A stretch of 64,000 bases of DNA from Mycolicibacter sp. MU0083 (GCF_963378075.1 NZ_OY726394.1:1-64000); one strand, 5' to 3'. Numbered from the stretch's first letter, positions 32,621-40,766 are shown. The notes: generated by a model from the letters alone, not told the origin. A program made the numbers and translations.

Positions 32621-33235
32621 TCACTCCCCCGGCGCTCCCCGCAACCCCGGCAACACATACCGCCGCAGATGCCGCCGCAGCGAATCCGGGTCGTCGGGGT
32701 CGATGTGATTGCCCGGGACGCTGCCCAGGCTGATCATCACCCGGGCGATCCATTCGCTGGCCTCGGGCAGGTCGGTGTCGGGGTGGATGTCACCGTCGAC
32801 GGCCGCGGCCTCCAGTAACGGATACCAGAACCCCGCCAGATCGGGGACCAGGCCGCTGACGCCGGCCCCGGCGCAGGCGGTGAACTCCTCCGGCTCGGAG
32901 GTGCGCAGCCGCCGCAGCAGGGTGCCGGGGTCGTCGTAGGCCCGCCGGCCGATCTGCACACCGGCCACCAGCTTGCTCTCGAAGTCGGCGATGGTGTCGA
33001 GCTCGGCCCGGGTCTGCGCCCAACTGGTCTCGATCAGCCGGATGATCGCCGCACCCACCAGCGTCGGCTTGTCGGGGAAGTTCCGGTACAGCCAGGCCCG
33101 CGACACCCCCGCCTCATGGGCCACGTCGATCATCGTGGTGGACCGAATACCCTTGTCGGCCAAGAGCTTCTCGGTGGCGTCGAGCAGGCGGTCGATGGTG
33201 GACGGGGACGAGGGCGCTGTCGACGTCGCGTTCAC
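32621..33235 (-). CDS. TetR-family transcriptional regulator of the acyl-CoA cluster
   Basis: This is a 204-residue TetR protein with an N-terminal helix-turn-helix (about 15-62) including LLDATEKLLADKG, TTMIDVAHEAGVSRAWLYRNF and PDKPTL. The C-terminal domain probably senses an acyl-CoA. The start is GTG 33235; the longer open frame continues into the antisense of the acyl-CoA synthetase. It is divergent from the synthetase operon across 102 bases and upstream of the thiolase operon. It is therefore ideally placed to repress both, through the inverted repeats in the two gaps. Confidence 0.88.
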   Translation of the reverse strand: MNATSTAPSSPSTIDRLLDATEKLLADKGIRSTTMIDVAHEAGVSRAWLYRNFPDKPTLVGAAIIRLIETSWAQTRAELDTIADFESKLVAGVQIGRRAYDDPGTLLRRLRTSEPEEFTACAGAGVSGLVPDLAGFWYPLLEAAAVDGDIHPDTDLPEASEWIARVMISLGSVPGNHIDPDDPDSLRRHLRRYVLPGLRGAPGE

Positions 33236-33337
33236 GGCGCACCCCCTCGGCGACAACCCGGACAATCCGGTAGACACTTTATCCGATCTGTGTACTATTG
33301 CGTCGCGTCGTGTAGACCCACGGGGTAGGAGGTCGCG

Positions 33338-34942
33338 GTGGCCGAGACGATGCAGCAACTGCTCGCCGAACGCACCGACCAGCCGGGCCTGGCGGTGCTC
33401 CACAACAGCGCCGACGGTCGGAAGATCCGCTGGACCTGGCGTGAATACCTCGACGGCGCGGCCCGCCACGGCGCCGCGGTACTCGCCCGCGCCGACACCG
33501 CCCGCCCGATGCACGTCGGCGCCCTGCTGGGCAACACCCCCGCCATGCTGACCGCGCTCGCGGCCGCCGGGCTCGGCGGCTACGTCCTCTGCGGGGTCAA
33601 CAACACCCGCCGCGGATCGGCGTTGGCCGGCGACCTGCGCACCGCCGACGTCCAGATCCTGCTGGTCGACACCGAACACCGCGCCCTGCTCGACGGGCTG
33701 GAATTGCCCGGCGTCACCGTCATCGACGTCGACGACCCCGCCTGGGATGCCGAATGCGCGTCGGCCGGAGAACTGCGGCCGCACCGGCAGGTCGCCCCGC
33801 TGGACCCGTTCATGCTGATCTTCACCTCGGGTACCAGCGGTGACCCGAAAGCCGTGCTGGTCAGCCACTTCATGGTGCTGGTCGCCGGACAGGCACTGAC
33901 CGAACGCTTCGAACTGGGCAGCGACGACGTCGTCTATCTGTCCATGCCGCTGTTCCATTCCAATGCGATCGCCGCCGGGTTCGGGCCCGCGGTGGCCGCC
34001 GGCGCGGCGATGGCACCGGCGAAGTTCTCCGCTTCACGGTTCCTGGCCGACATCCGCGCCTACGGTGGCACCTATATGAACTACGTCGGCAAGCCCTTCG
34101 CCTACCTCCTGGCGCACCCCGAGCAGCCCGACGACGCCGACAACCCGCTGCGGGTGGCCTTCGGCAACGAGGCCTCCGAGCGTGACATCGGCGAGTTCGC
34201 CCGCCGGTTCGGTGTGCATGTGGTGGACGCCTTCGGGTCCACCGAGAACGCGGTGACCATCACCCGTGACGAAGGCACCCCGCCCGGCTCGGTGGGCCGC
34301 GGCTTCCCCGGCGTCGCGATCTACAAGAGCGACCCCGTCCGCGAATGCCCGCCCGCGGTCTTCGACGAGCACGGCGCGCTGCTCAACGCCGAGGAGGCCA
34401 TCGGCGAGCTGGTCAACACCGCCGGCACCGGCTTCTTCACCGGCTACTACAACAACGCCCAGGCCACCGCCGACCGGATGCGCGACGGCATGTACTGGTC
34501 GGGGGATCTGGCCTACGCCGACGCCGACGGCTGGATCTACCTGGCCGGACGTACCGCCGACTGGATGCGGGTGGACGGCGAGAACATGGCGGCCGCCCCC
34601 ATCGAACGCATCCTGATGCGCCACCCCGACATCAATCAGGCCGCCGTCTACGCGGTACCGGACGCCAATGTCGGCGACCAGGTGATGGCCGCGTTGGTGC
34701 TGCGCGACGGTGCGCAGCTGACCGAAGCCGGTCTCGCCGAATTCCTTGCCGCCCAAGAGGACCTCTCCCCCAAGGCCTGGCCCCGCTACGTGCGGATCAC
34801 CGCGGCGCTGCCGACCACGGCCACCAACAAGATCCTCAAGCGCGTGCTGGTCACCGACGGAACCGACGTCGGCGACGACACCCTGTGGACGCGGCCGGAC
34901 CGCGATCGCAGCTACCGAGCCACCACCACGACGGGAGCGTGA
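33338..34942 (+). CDS. Acyl-CoA synthetase (FadD1/FadD17-like)
   Basis: This 534-residue member of the adenylate-forming superfamily activates a carboxylic acid to its CoA thioester through an acyl-AMP. The P-loop reads FTSGTSGDPKAVLVSH. DAFGSTENAV and YWSGDLAYADADGWIYLAGR follow, then the C-terminal NKILKRVL with the catalytic Lys. The start is GTG 33338 with a strong AGGAGG at 33327-33332. It begins a plus-strand operon with an SDR (2-base gap) and a zinc alcohol dehydrogenase (1-base gap). As the CoA ligase of the cluster it plays the part LvaE plays in levulinate use. The chain length of its substrate is unknown. Confidence 0.92.
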   Translation: MAETMQQLLAERTDQPGLAVLHNSADGRKIRWTWREYLDGAARHGAAVLARADTARPMHVGALLGNTPAMLTALAAAGLGGYVLCGVNNTRRGSALAGDLRTADVQILLVDTEHRALLDGLELPGVTVIDVDDPAWDAECASAGELRPHRQVAPLDPFMLIFTSGTSGDPKAVLVSHFMVLVAGQALTERFELGSDDVVYLSMPLFHSNAIAAGFGPAVAAGAAMAPAKFSASRFLADIRAYGGTYMNYVGKPFAYLLAHPEQPDDADNPLRVAFGNEASERDIGEFARRFGVHVVDAFGSTENAVTITRDEGTPPGSVGRGFPGVAIYKSDPVRECPPAVFDEHGALLNAEEAIGELVNTAGTGFFTGYYNNAQATADRMRDGMYWSGDLAYADADGWIYLAGRTADWMRVDGENMAAAPIERILMRHPDINQAAVYAVPDANVGDQVMAALVLRDGAQLTEAGLAEFLAAQEDLSPKAWPRYVRITAALPTTATNKILKRVLVTDGTDVGDDTLWTRPDRDRSYRATTTTGA

Positions 34943-34944
34943 GC

Positions 34945-35724
34945 ATGACCGGTCGGACACCCGTGGCACTGATCGTCGGCGGCGCCTCCGGGATCGGTCT
35001 GGCCTCCGCGCGTGCATTGGTCGCCCGGGGTGATCACGTGGTGATCGCCGACCTCGACGAAGAGGCCGCCCGCGCCCGCGCGGCCGAACTCGGGGACGCC
35101 GCGACCGCGGTCTTCGCCGACGTCACCGACGAGGCCAGCGTCGAGGCGGCCTTCGCGGTCGCCGCCGCCGCGGGTCCGGTGCGGTCGGTGGTCAGTTGTG
35201 CGGGACTGTCGATCATCGGCCCGATCGCCGACATCGACCTGGCCGGCTGGCAGACCACCATCGACGTCTGCCTGACCGGCACCATGCTGGTGATCAAGCA
35301 CGCCGCACGCACCATGGCGGAAGGCGGCAGCGTGGTGGCGATCTCCTCGCTCAACGGCCGCCAGCCCGGCAGCACCATGGCCGCCTACTGCAGCGCGAAG
35401 GCCGGGGTGCTGATGCTGGTGCAGGTGGCCGCCCTGGAGTTGGGGCCCCGCGGAATCCGGGTCAACGCGGTCTCCCCCGGCCTGGTGGACACTCCCCTGG
35501 TCGCCGGGCTGGCGATGGTGCCCGGCCTGACCGACGAATACATCGAGAACACCCCGCTGGGCCGCTCCGGGGTGCCCGACGACATCGCGGCGACCGTGGA
35601 GTTTCTGACCTCCGAGCGGGCCGGCTGGATCACCGGATCGGCGTTCGACGTCAACGGCGGCGCGCACCTCAAGCGCTACCCGGACGTGCTCGGCAAAGTA
35701 CAGGCCCTAACCGAAGGAACATGA
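34945..35724 (+). CDS. SDR-family oxidoreductase
   Basis: This is a 259-residue classical SDR. The cofactor site is VGGASGIG (about 10-17), followed by an Asp-Leu-Asp stretch in IADLDEE that favours NAD(H). The catalytic Ser is in ISSLNGR, with Tyr148-XXX-Lys152 in YCSAKAG. NAVSPGLVDTP follows, and the C-terminal motif FDVNGGAH is typical. The start is ATG 34945 with GGGAG at 34933-34937, immediately after the synthetase stop. It likely oxidises or reduces a hydroxy/oxo group of the acyl-CoA intermediates of this cluster. Confidence 0.9.
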   Translation: MTGRTPVALIVGGASGIGLASARALVARGDHVVIADLDEEAARARAAELGDAATAVFADVTDEASVEAAFAVAAAAGPVRSVVSCAGLSIIGPIADIDLAGWQTTIDVCLTGTMLVIKHAARTMAEGGSVVAISSLNGRQPGSTMAAYCSAKAGVLMLVQVAALELGPRGIRVNAVSPGLVDTPLVAGLAMVPGLTDEYIENTPLGRSGVPDDIAATVEFLTSERAGWITGSAFDVNGGAHLKRYPDVLGKVQALTEGT

Positions 35725-35725
35725 C

Positions 35726-36751
35726 ATGCGCACTGTCGTCATCGACGCGCCCGGCTCGGTCCGCGTCGACAACCGGCCCGACCCCGAACTGCCCGGCGCC
35801 GACGGTGCCATCGTCCAGGTGACTGCGACCGCCATCTGCGGTTCGGACCTGCACAGCTACGAGGGCGACTTCCCCATCTTCGAGCCGGTGGCGATGGGCC
35901 ACGAGGCGATCGGCACCGTGGTCGAGGTGGGCTCGCAGGTGGGTTCGGTGCGGGTCGGCGACCGCGTGATGGTGTCCTCGGTGGCCGGCTGCGGGCACTG
36001 CGCCGGCTGCGGCACCCTCGACCCCATCCGCTGTCACTCGGGTCCGCAGATCTTCGGCTCCGGAGTGCTGGGCGGAGCGCAATCGGAGCTGCTGGCGGTC
36101 CCGGGGGCCGACTTCCAGCTGGCCCGCATCCCCGAGGGCATCGTCGACGCCGAAGCGCTGCTGCTCACCGACAACCTCGCCACCGGCTGGGCGGCGGCCC
36201 TGCGCGCCGACATCCCGGTGGGCGGGACCGTCGCCGTGGTCGGGCTGGGCGCGGTGGGTCTGTGCGCGGCCCGCAGCGCGTTGTTCCTCGGTGCGGCAAC
36301 GGTTTTGGGGATCGACCCGGTGCGGGAACGCCGGGAGCGGGCCGCCCTGATGGGGGTGACTCCGGCGGAGCCGGCGGCGACGACCGCGGCCATGGAACTG
36401 ACCGGGGGCAGGGGAGTGGACTCGGTGATCGATGCCGTCGGCACCGACACCACCATGGCCGACGCCCTGAACGCGGCGCGGGCCGGCGGGACGGTGTCGG
36501 TGGTGGGGGTGCATGACCTGCAGCCCTTCCCGTTCCCCGCCTTGCCGGCGCTGCTGCGCAGCATCACCCTGCGCATGACGACCGCCCCGGTGCAGCAGAC
36601 CTGGCCGCAGTTGATTCCGCTGCTGCAATCCGGCCGGTTGTCGGTGGACGGCATCTTCACCACCGAGATGGCCCTGGACGACGCCGCCGAGGCCTACCGC
36701 GCGGTGGCCGCCCGGACCGGCGACGTGGTGAAGGTGCTGCTGACGCCGTAG
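35726..36751 (+). CDS. Zinc-dependent medium-chain alcohol dehydrogenase
   Basis: This is a 341-residue MDR-family dehydrogenase. The catalytic zinc ligands are visible as Cys in AICGSDLHSYEG and His-Glu in GHEAIG. The structural zinc lobe shows reduced cysteines in GCGHCAGCGTLDPIRC, with four cysteines. The Rossmann motif VVGLGAVGLCAA lies at about 172-183. The start is ATG 35726 with CGAAGGA upstream, one base after the SDR stop. It probably oxidises a secondary or polyol-type alcohol. As the last gene of the synthetase operon it may act on a hydroxylated precursor of the acid. Confidence 0.9.
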   Translation: MRTVVIDAPGSVRVDNRPDPELPGADGAIVQVTATAICGSDLHSYEGDFPIFEPVAMGHEAIGTVVEVGSQVGSVRVGDRVMVSSVAGCGHCAGCGTLDPIRCHSGPQIFGSGVLGGAQSELLAVPGADFQLARIPEGIVDAEALLLTDNLATGWAAALRADIPVGGTVAVVGLGAVGLCAARSALFLGAATVLGIDPVRERRERAALMGVTPAEPAATTAAMELTGGRGVDSVIDAVGTDTTMADALNAARAGGTVSVVGVHDLQPFPFPALPALLRSITLRMTTAPVQQTWPQLIPLLQSGRLSVDGIFTTEMALDDAAEAYRAVAARTGDVVKVLLTP

Positions 36752-36781
36752 CCGGTGGGTGGCCGGGGCGTCGGGAAGCGG

Positions 36782-37081
36782 CTAGTTGCGGGGGTGGTTC
36801 TCGAAGTATTCGAGAAGCGCCGACCGCACGAGTTCAGATTCGGACCCGGCTTCCCCGTTCCCGACTCGACGACGCAGCTCAGAGCGGATCGGTTCCGGTA
36901 GCCGGACCGGCAGGGCGGGCGTCTTGCCGGATGTCGGCTTACCCCTGGCCGGTCGCCCGGTGGGCAGATACGCCGGATTCACCTCGACCGGACCGACGAT
37001 CTCGGCTGCGTGTGGAGGGTTGGCGGCATAGTCGGCGGCCAGGTCGGCGTAGTTGTAATCAATGGGGCGGGGGCTCGTCAT
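36782..37081 (-). CDS. Ribbon-helix-helix antitoxin-like protein
   Basis: The 99-residue product has an acidic, Tyr/Pro-rich N-terminal half. Its C-terminal ribbon-helix-helix segment (about 55-95) reads ALPVRLPEPIRSELRRR and ESELVRSALLEYF, the pattern of CopG/BrnA-type DNA-binding antitoxins. It follows the toxin-like gene by 22 bases on the same strand; toxin first, antitoxin second is the BrnT/BrnA order. The N-terminal half would be the toxin-neutralising part. Base composition here is lower in G/C than in neighbours. Confidence 0.65.
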   Translation of the reverse strand: MTSPRPIDYNYADLAADYAANPPHAAEIVGPVEVNPAYLPTGRPARGKPTSGKTPALPVRLPEPIRSELRRRVGNGEAGSESELVRSALLEYFENHPRN

Positions 37082-37103
37082 ACCAGGGTCCTCTGCACTG
37101 TCG

Positions 37104-37400
37104 TTAGGACCGTTGAGGTCCGTATTGGGGATCGATCAGGCCGGAAATGTCCAGTGCGGCGACCAAGCTGCGTCGCAGCATCATCGCGTGGAAAACGTCA
37201 GCAGTCGTGGGATTGCGTAAGTCGGCGATCACTTCTATCCAGGGATGGTTGGGGGCGGCGGGCCCGATGTAAAGGACTGGCCGGGAGCCGTACCGCCGAG
37301 GAGCCAGGAGGACAGTAAGGGCGTAGTGACTGACGACGGAACGGATTTCGGTGTCGGTAATACCGTGTTGTCTGGCGCTCGGTTGGATTGCTATCCGCAA
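37104..37400 (-). CDS. Toxin-like protein upstream of the RHH antitoxin (BrnT-like architecture)
   Basis: The 98-residue product starts at TTG 37400 (AAAGGG about 12 bases upstream). It reads KLRIAIQPSARQHGITDTEIRSVV, then a hydrophobic strand, VLYIGPAAPNHPWIEVIADL and VFHAMMLRR. The order of helix, beta strands and final HAMMLRR resembles small RNase-like toxins of the RelE/BrnT type found beside RHH antitoxins in actinobacteria. A catalytic set cannot be assigned with confidence. A longer open frame to 37607 is not supported by homology and would overlap the pirin gene. It lies 44 bases after the pirin gene. Confidence 0.6.
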   Translation of the reverse strand: MRIAIQPSARQHGITDTEIRSVVSHYALTVLLAPRRYGSRPVLYIGPAAPNHPWIEVIADLRNPTTADVFHAMMLRRSLVAALDISGLIDPQYGPQRS

Positions 37401-37444
37401 TTTAGTGTAATGCCCTTTCGGGGTGAGGGCTAGATTCCGGCCCG

Positions 37445-38410
37445 CTACCGCCGCGGCCGCAACCGCACCGGCGGCATCGGCGGGGCGGGCAAGCGCTCCA
37501 GCCGGCCCCGGTAGCCCTCGACGCGGCCGAAACGGGAATCGCCAGCGTTCCACTGCCGCCGGAACTCGACGATCTCGTCGTGGCTGCGGCCGATGAAGTT
37601 CCACCACAGCACCAACTCCTCGCCGAACGGCGCGCCGCCGAGCAGCAGGATGCGGGCGGGATCGTCCCCGGTATTGCCCAGCCGCAACATCCGGTGCCCG
37701 GGGCCTTGGTAGCCGAGGTCGCCGACGCGCAGGGCGGTATCACCGAGTGCGAGGGCGCCCTGATCGGCCAATACGCCGTGCTCGAACGACGGGTCGATGT
37801 CCAGGTCCAGCTCGGTTCGCGGATCCAGGTCGAGCTGGGCGCCCACCAACGGGCTGAAGGTCGGAACGGGGGAGCGGTAGCCGGCCAGCTCGCCGAGGAA
37901 CACCAGCGCCGAAGCACCGGGAAGGGAAACCGGTTCCGGTGCAAAGTGATTGAGTCCGCGCGCGGTCTGGCGGGCGGTGTCGGGCAGGGCGATCCACAGC
38001 TGCACGCCGCGCAGGACCGGCGCCTCCCGCGGATCGATCGAGACCTCTGAGTGGCAGATGCCGGCACCGGCCGTCATCAGGTTCAATTCGCCGGGGCGAA
38101 CCAGTGCTCGCACCCCGCCGCTGTCGCGATGCTCGACCCGCCCGCTGAACAGCCACGTAGCGGTCTGTAGTCCGGTGTGCGGGTGCGGGGGCACATCCAT
38201 CCCGCCATCGGCGACGACGTCCCGCGGGCCGTAGCGGTCGATGAAGCACCAGGGGCCGATCAGCGAGCGCTCCCGCTGCGGCAGGGTGCGCTCTACCCGC
38301 ATCGCACGCGGCCCGCCCAGCGGGACCTCACGAGGCCGGATGACCTCGATGTGATCGGCGGGCGTTGCTGCACAGGCGAACTCACCCGAAGTGCTCTCCA
38401 GGTTGCTCAC
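37445..38410 (-). CDS. Pirin family protein
   Basis: This 321-residue bicupin has the metal site of pirins: HPHTGLQTATW provides two histidines, and GICHSE supplies the third His and Glu. The DVVADGGMDVPPHPH stretch and WWNFIGRSHDEI are family signatures. Pirins are iron-binding proteins, some with quercetinase activity and others acting as redox-sensitive regulators; the role here is not determined. The start is ATG 38410. It lies 60 bases downstream of the WhiB gene on the same strand and upstream of the toxin-like pair. Confidence 0.92.
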   Translation of the reverse strand: MSNLESTSGEFACAATPADHIEVIRPREVPLGGPRAMRVERTLPQRERSLIGPWCFIDRYGPRDVVADGGMDVPPHPHTGLQTATWLFSGRVEHRDSGGVRALVRPGELNLMTAGAGICHSEVSIDPREAPVLRGVQLWIALPDTARQTARGLNHFAPEPVSLPGASALVFLGELAGYRSPVPTFSPLVGAQLDLDPRTELDLDIDPSFEHGVLADQGALALGDTALRVGDLGYQGPGHRMLRLGNTGDDPARILLLGGAPFGEELVLWWNFIGRSHDEIVEFRRQWNAGDSRFGRVEGYRGRLERLPAPPMPPVRLRPRR

Positions 38411-38470
38411 CGTCCACCTCCGAGCCGCGGTCCTGGTCGCTGGTAGCGATCCTAGCGACTGCTCTTGGAT

Positions 38471-38887
38471 TCATGCGGCCGATGTGCTGCCGATCGGGCC
38501 GGTCGGAAGGTGAAAGACCGTCGCGGTCACCGGCAGCCGGGAACGTTCGTGGTTGGCCAGCAGCTCCTGATTGTCGGCGAGCTCGCGGGTATTGATCTCG
38601 CCGACGGCGATGGCCCGAAGGATTTCGTGTGCGCGGGCGAGCTCGGCACGCTTCCGGTACTGGCCGCCGGGAAGCTTCACGCCTGCCCACACCCCGTACT
38701 CCTCGCCGCGTTCCACGGCCAAAGCAGCGCACCGACGCTGTTGCGCCAACGGGCAGCGCCGCAGGCATAGGAGGCGCGCCTCGGTGGCGGACTGTTCGTA
38801 GGCCCGCGCCTTGGCAGCCCCATCGGAGCTATCGGCGTCGGGGTAGCCGAACCACAGTTCGGGATTTGTGGAGCAGGGGGGTGCCAT
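38471..38887 (-). CDS. WhiB-family iron-sulfur transcriptional regulator with unusual cysteine spacing
   Basis: The 138-residue product has four cysteines at 5, 41, 45 and 53 and the turn motif GVWAG followed by a basic stretch. This is the WhiB plan of a [4Fe-4S] cluster domain plus a DNA-binding tail. The spacing Cys-X3-Cys-X7-Cys differs from the common C-X2-C-X5-C of WhiB1-7. GVWAG instead of GVWGG recalls WhiB6, an ESX-1 regulator. The start is ATG 38887 with GAGGAGG at 38894-38901 (complement). It diverges from the XRE regulator across a palindrome-rich, AT-rich promoter. A long C-terminal tail (about 85-138) is extra. Confidence 0.88.
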   Translation of the reverse strand: MAPPCSTNPELWFGYPDADSSDGAAKARAYEQSATEARLLCLRRCPLAQQRRCAALAVERGEEYGVWAGVKLPGGQYRKRAELARAHEILRAIAVGEINTRELADNQELLANHERSRLPVTATVFHLPTGPIGSTSAA

Positions 38888-38919
38888 AGGAACGACCTCC
38901 TCGGAGCCAGACCGGATAA

Positions 38920-38984
38920 CGTAGATAGCAACGTATATCTACGAATACGGGGGACGCAAGAGAAGTTGATAAAAACATATATGT
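38920..38984. promoter_or_regulatory. Palindromic operator region between whiB-like and XRE genes
   Basis: CGTAGATA (38920-38927) and TATCTACG (38936-38943) are perfect 8-bp inverted arms around an 8-base spacer. A second perfect 10-bp palindrome, ACATATATGT, lies at 38975-38984. Both fall in a 149-base divergent promoter that is strikingly AT-rich for this genome. Dyad symmetry of this size fits binding by the dimeric XRE-family regulator encoded next door, controlling both directions. Confidence 0.6.
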
Positions 38985-39036
38985 AACTAGCGAGGGCGTG
39001 CGCTGTGTAGGATCCCGTCATGGGCGGGGCGCAACG

Positions 39037-39807
39037 ATGAGCCGTGAGGCGGCGGGTGCGGCTATTCGGGCCCTGCGAGAAGCTCGGGACTGGTCACTGG
39101 CGGACCTCGCCGCGGCGACCGGCGTCAGCATCATGGGGCTCAGCTACTTGGAACGTGGCGCACGCAAGCCGCACAAAGGCACTGTTCAAAAGGTTGAAAA
39201 CGGGTTGGGACTGCCACCCGGCACCTATTCAAGACTCCTGGTGGCCGAAGACGCCGACGCCGAATTGGTCCAGGTGTTGTCTGCGGCGGGAACACGGACG
39301 GCACCGACTCGGCCTGCCGGGGCCATCGTCGTGGATCGCCATAGCGACACCGAGGTGTTGGAGGGATACGCCGAGGCGCAGCTCGATGCACTGCGTTCGG
39401 TGATAGCCCGATTGCCGTCGGAAGCATCAGACGAATACGAGACGTATATTCGTTCCGTGATCACGCAGTGCGTGAAGGCGGAGATGCTGGCGGCCAGCTC
39501 TTGGCGGGTGGCCGTCAATGCGGGTGCCGAGCACGCGCTGCGGCTGATGTCCCATCTACGGGCATTGGAGGCCATTCGCAGCGATCTGCTGCAACGGATG
39601 CCCGACAGTTTGGCCGCACGTTTCGACCACGCGTGTACCCGGTCGGCGTTGCCCGAACCCGTCATCGCCGCGTTGCTCGGCATCAGTGCCGAGGACCTGT
39701 GGGATATCCGCAACACCGGGGTGATCCCGCCGGGGGCGCTGGCGCGGATTCGTGCTTTCGCCGATGCACCCGCAGATCCGACAGTTGGTGGCGATAGAGA
39801 GGCATGA
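39037..39807 (+). CDS. XRE-family helix-turn-helix regulator
   Basis: This 256-residue protein has an N-terminal XRE/Cro HTH (about 8-62): IRALREARDWSLADLAAATG, then VSIMGLSYLERGARKP as the recognition part. A long helical C-terminal region follows, with a final segment PVIAALLGISAEDLWDIRNTG that looks like a second short HTH-like helix pair. The start is ATG 39037; the ribosome binding site is weak. The stop overlaps the NlpC/P60 start in ATGA, so regulator and hydrolase are coupled. The role is inferred as controlling the ESX-2 accessory genes, by analogy with EspR for ESX-1, though the sequences are not alike. Confidence 0.8.
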   Translation: MSREAAGAAIRALREARDWSLADLAAATGVSIMGLSYLERGARKPHKGTVQKVENGLGLPPGTYSRLLVAEDADAELVQVLSAAGTRTAPTRPAGAIVVDRHSDTEVLEGYAEAQLDALRSVIARLPSEASDEYETYIRSVITQCVKAEMLAASSWRVAVNAGAEHALRLMSHLRALEAIRSDLLQRMPDSLAARFDHACTRSALPEPVIAALLGISAEDLWDIRNTGVIPPGALARIRAFADAPADPTVGGDREA

Positions 39808-40643
39808 CGGTGGGCAACGGCGAGGTGGAGTTCTTACAGCGCGCCAACGAGCTGTTTGCGGGCCGTCCGCGATCCGTGTCACCGGCGCCGGGTCCGGATC
39901 GCTACGCCGATCTGCTGTGGAGCAATGCCTCTGTCGAGACGGCTACGGGACATGACCGGTACCGCCGGGCGGTGCTGGTACAGCGGGATCGGTTGCTGGC
40001 GAACGCCCGCACCGATGGCGCGGCCGCGACGGTGCTGGCCGCGGCCGTCGCCGACCACGCCGATGCCCGCCGGCAGACGGCGGCAACCGTGGCGGCAGCG
40101 CGCGCCGACGCCGCGTCGACGGCGGACACACCACTGGCGTACCGCGAGGCGATGCGACGCCGGGCGGGACGTCTTCGCGCACAACATGCCCATGTGGTCG
40201 GCGCCCGCCACCGTGCCCGAGCCCATCGCACCGGACTGCGCCGGTTGCGTTACCGCCGTACTCGGCCGCACCGACTCGCCGCGGATCGATTGAGGCTGCC
40301 CAATACCCGTGCCGGCCGCGCCGTCCGTGCCGCGCTGTCCCGGCTGGGCAGGCCCTACGTGTGGGGTGCGACCGGGCCCGACCGATTCGACTGCTCGGGT
40401 CTGACCCAATGGGCGTACCGACAGGCCGGTGTACCGCTGTCGCGAACCACCTATACGCAGATTCACGAGGGAATCGCCGTGCCGCGTTCGCAGATCCGGG
40501 CCGGCGACCTGGTGTTCCCCAGCGTCGGTCACGTCCAGCTCGCGATCGGCGGCAATCGGGTGATCGAGGCACCGCACGCCGGAGCCACGGTTCAGATCAG
40601 CCCACTGGGAGCACACGTCGCGATTCGACGGCCGGTGACGTGA
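39804..40643 (+). CDS. NlpC/P60 peptidoglycan endopeptidase linked to ESX-2
   Basis: The 279-residue product has a C-terminal NlpC/P60 domain (about 170-279): GRPYVWGATGPDRFDCSGL with catalytic Cys197, His243 in VGHVQLAIGG, and a third polar residue further on. Such enzymes cut D-Glu-mDAP bonds in peptidoglycan. The N-terminal 130 residues are helical and basic and distantly resemble the DUF4226-like module of the neighbouring genes. No Sec signal peptide is present, so export through ESX-2 is plausible. A cell-wall hydrolase gene (Rv3896c) also sits next to ESX-2 in M. tuberculosis. It is coupled to the XRE gene by ATGA. Confidence 0.88.
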   Translation: MTVGNGEVEFLQRANELFAGRPRSVSPAPGPDRYADLLWSNASVETATGHDRYRRAVLVQRDRLLANARTDGAAATVLAAAVADHADARRQTAATVAAARADAASTADTPLAYREAMRRRAGRLRAQHAHVVGARHRARAHRTGLRRLRYRRTRPHRLAADRLRLPNTRAGRAVRAALSRLGRPYVWGATGPDRFDCSGLTQWAYRQAGVPLSRTTYTQIHEGIAVPRSQIRAGDLVFPSVGHVQLAIGGNRVIEAPHAGATVQISPLGAHVAIRRPVT

Positions 40644-40766
40644 ACAGATACTTCACACCTGCGGTCCGGGTGAATTGTCGGGCTGCGGTGGCATCGGTAC
40701 AGTCACCGGCCATGGAGCGGTCAGACCTGGAATCCTGTTTCGGCCCAAACGCGTTGGTCTGATCAG

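Noticed and set aside
30827..32818. 663-codon plus-strand frame over the hydratase and thiolase genes
   Set aside because: Antisense to genes with complete active sites; composition is His/Arg/Gly-rich as in shadow frames.
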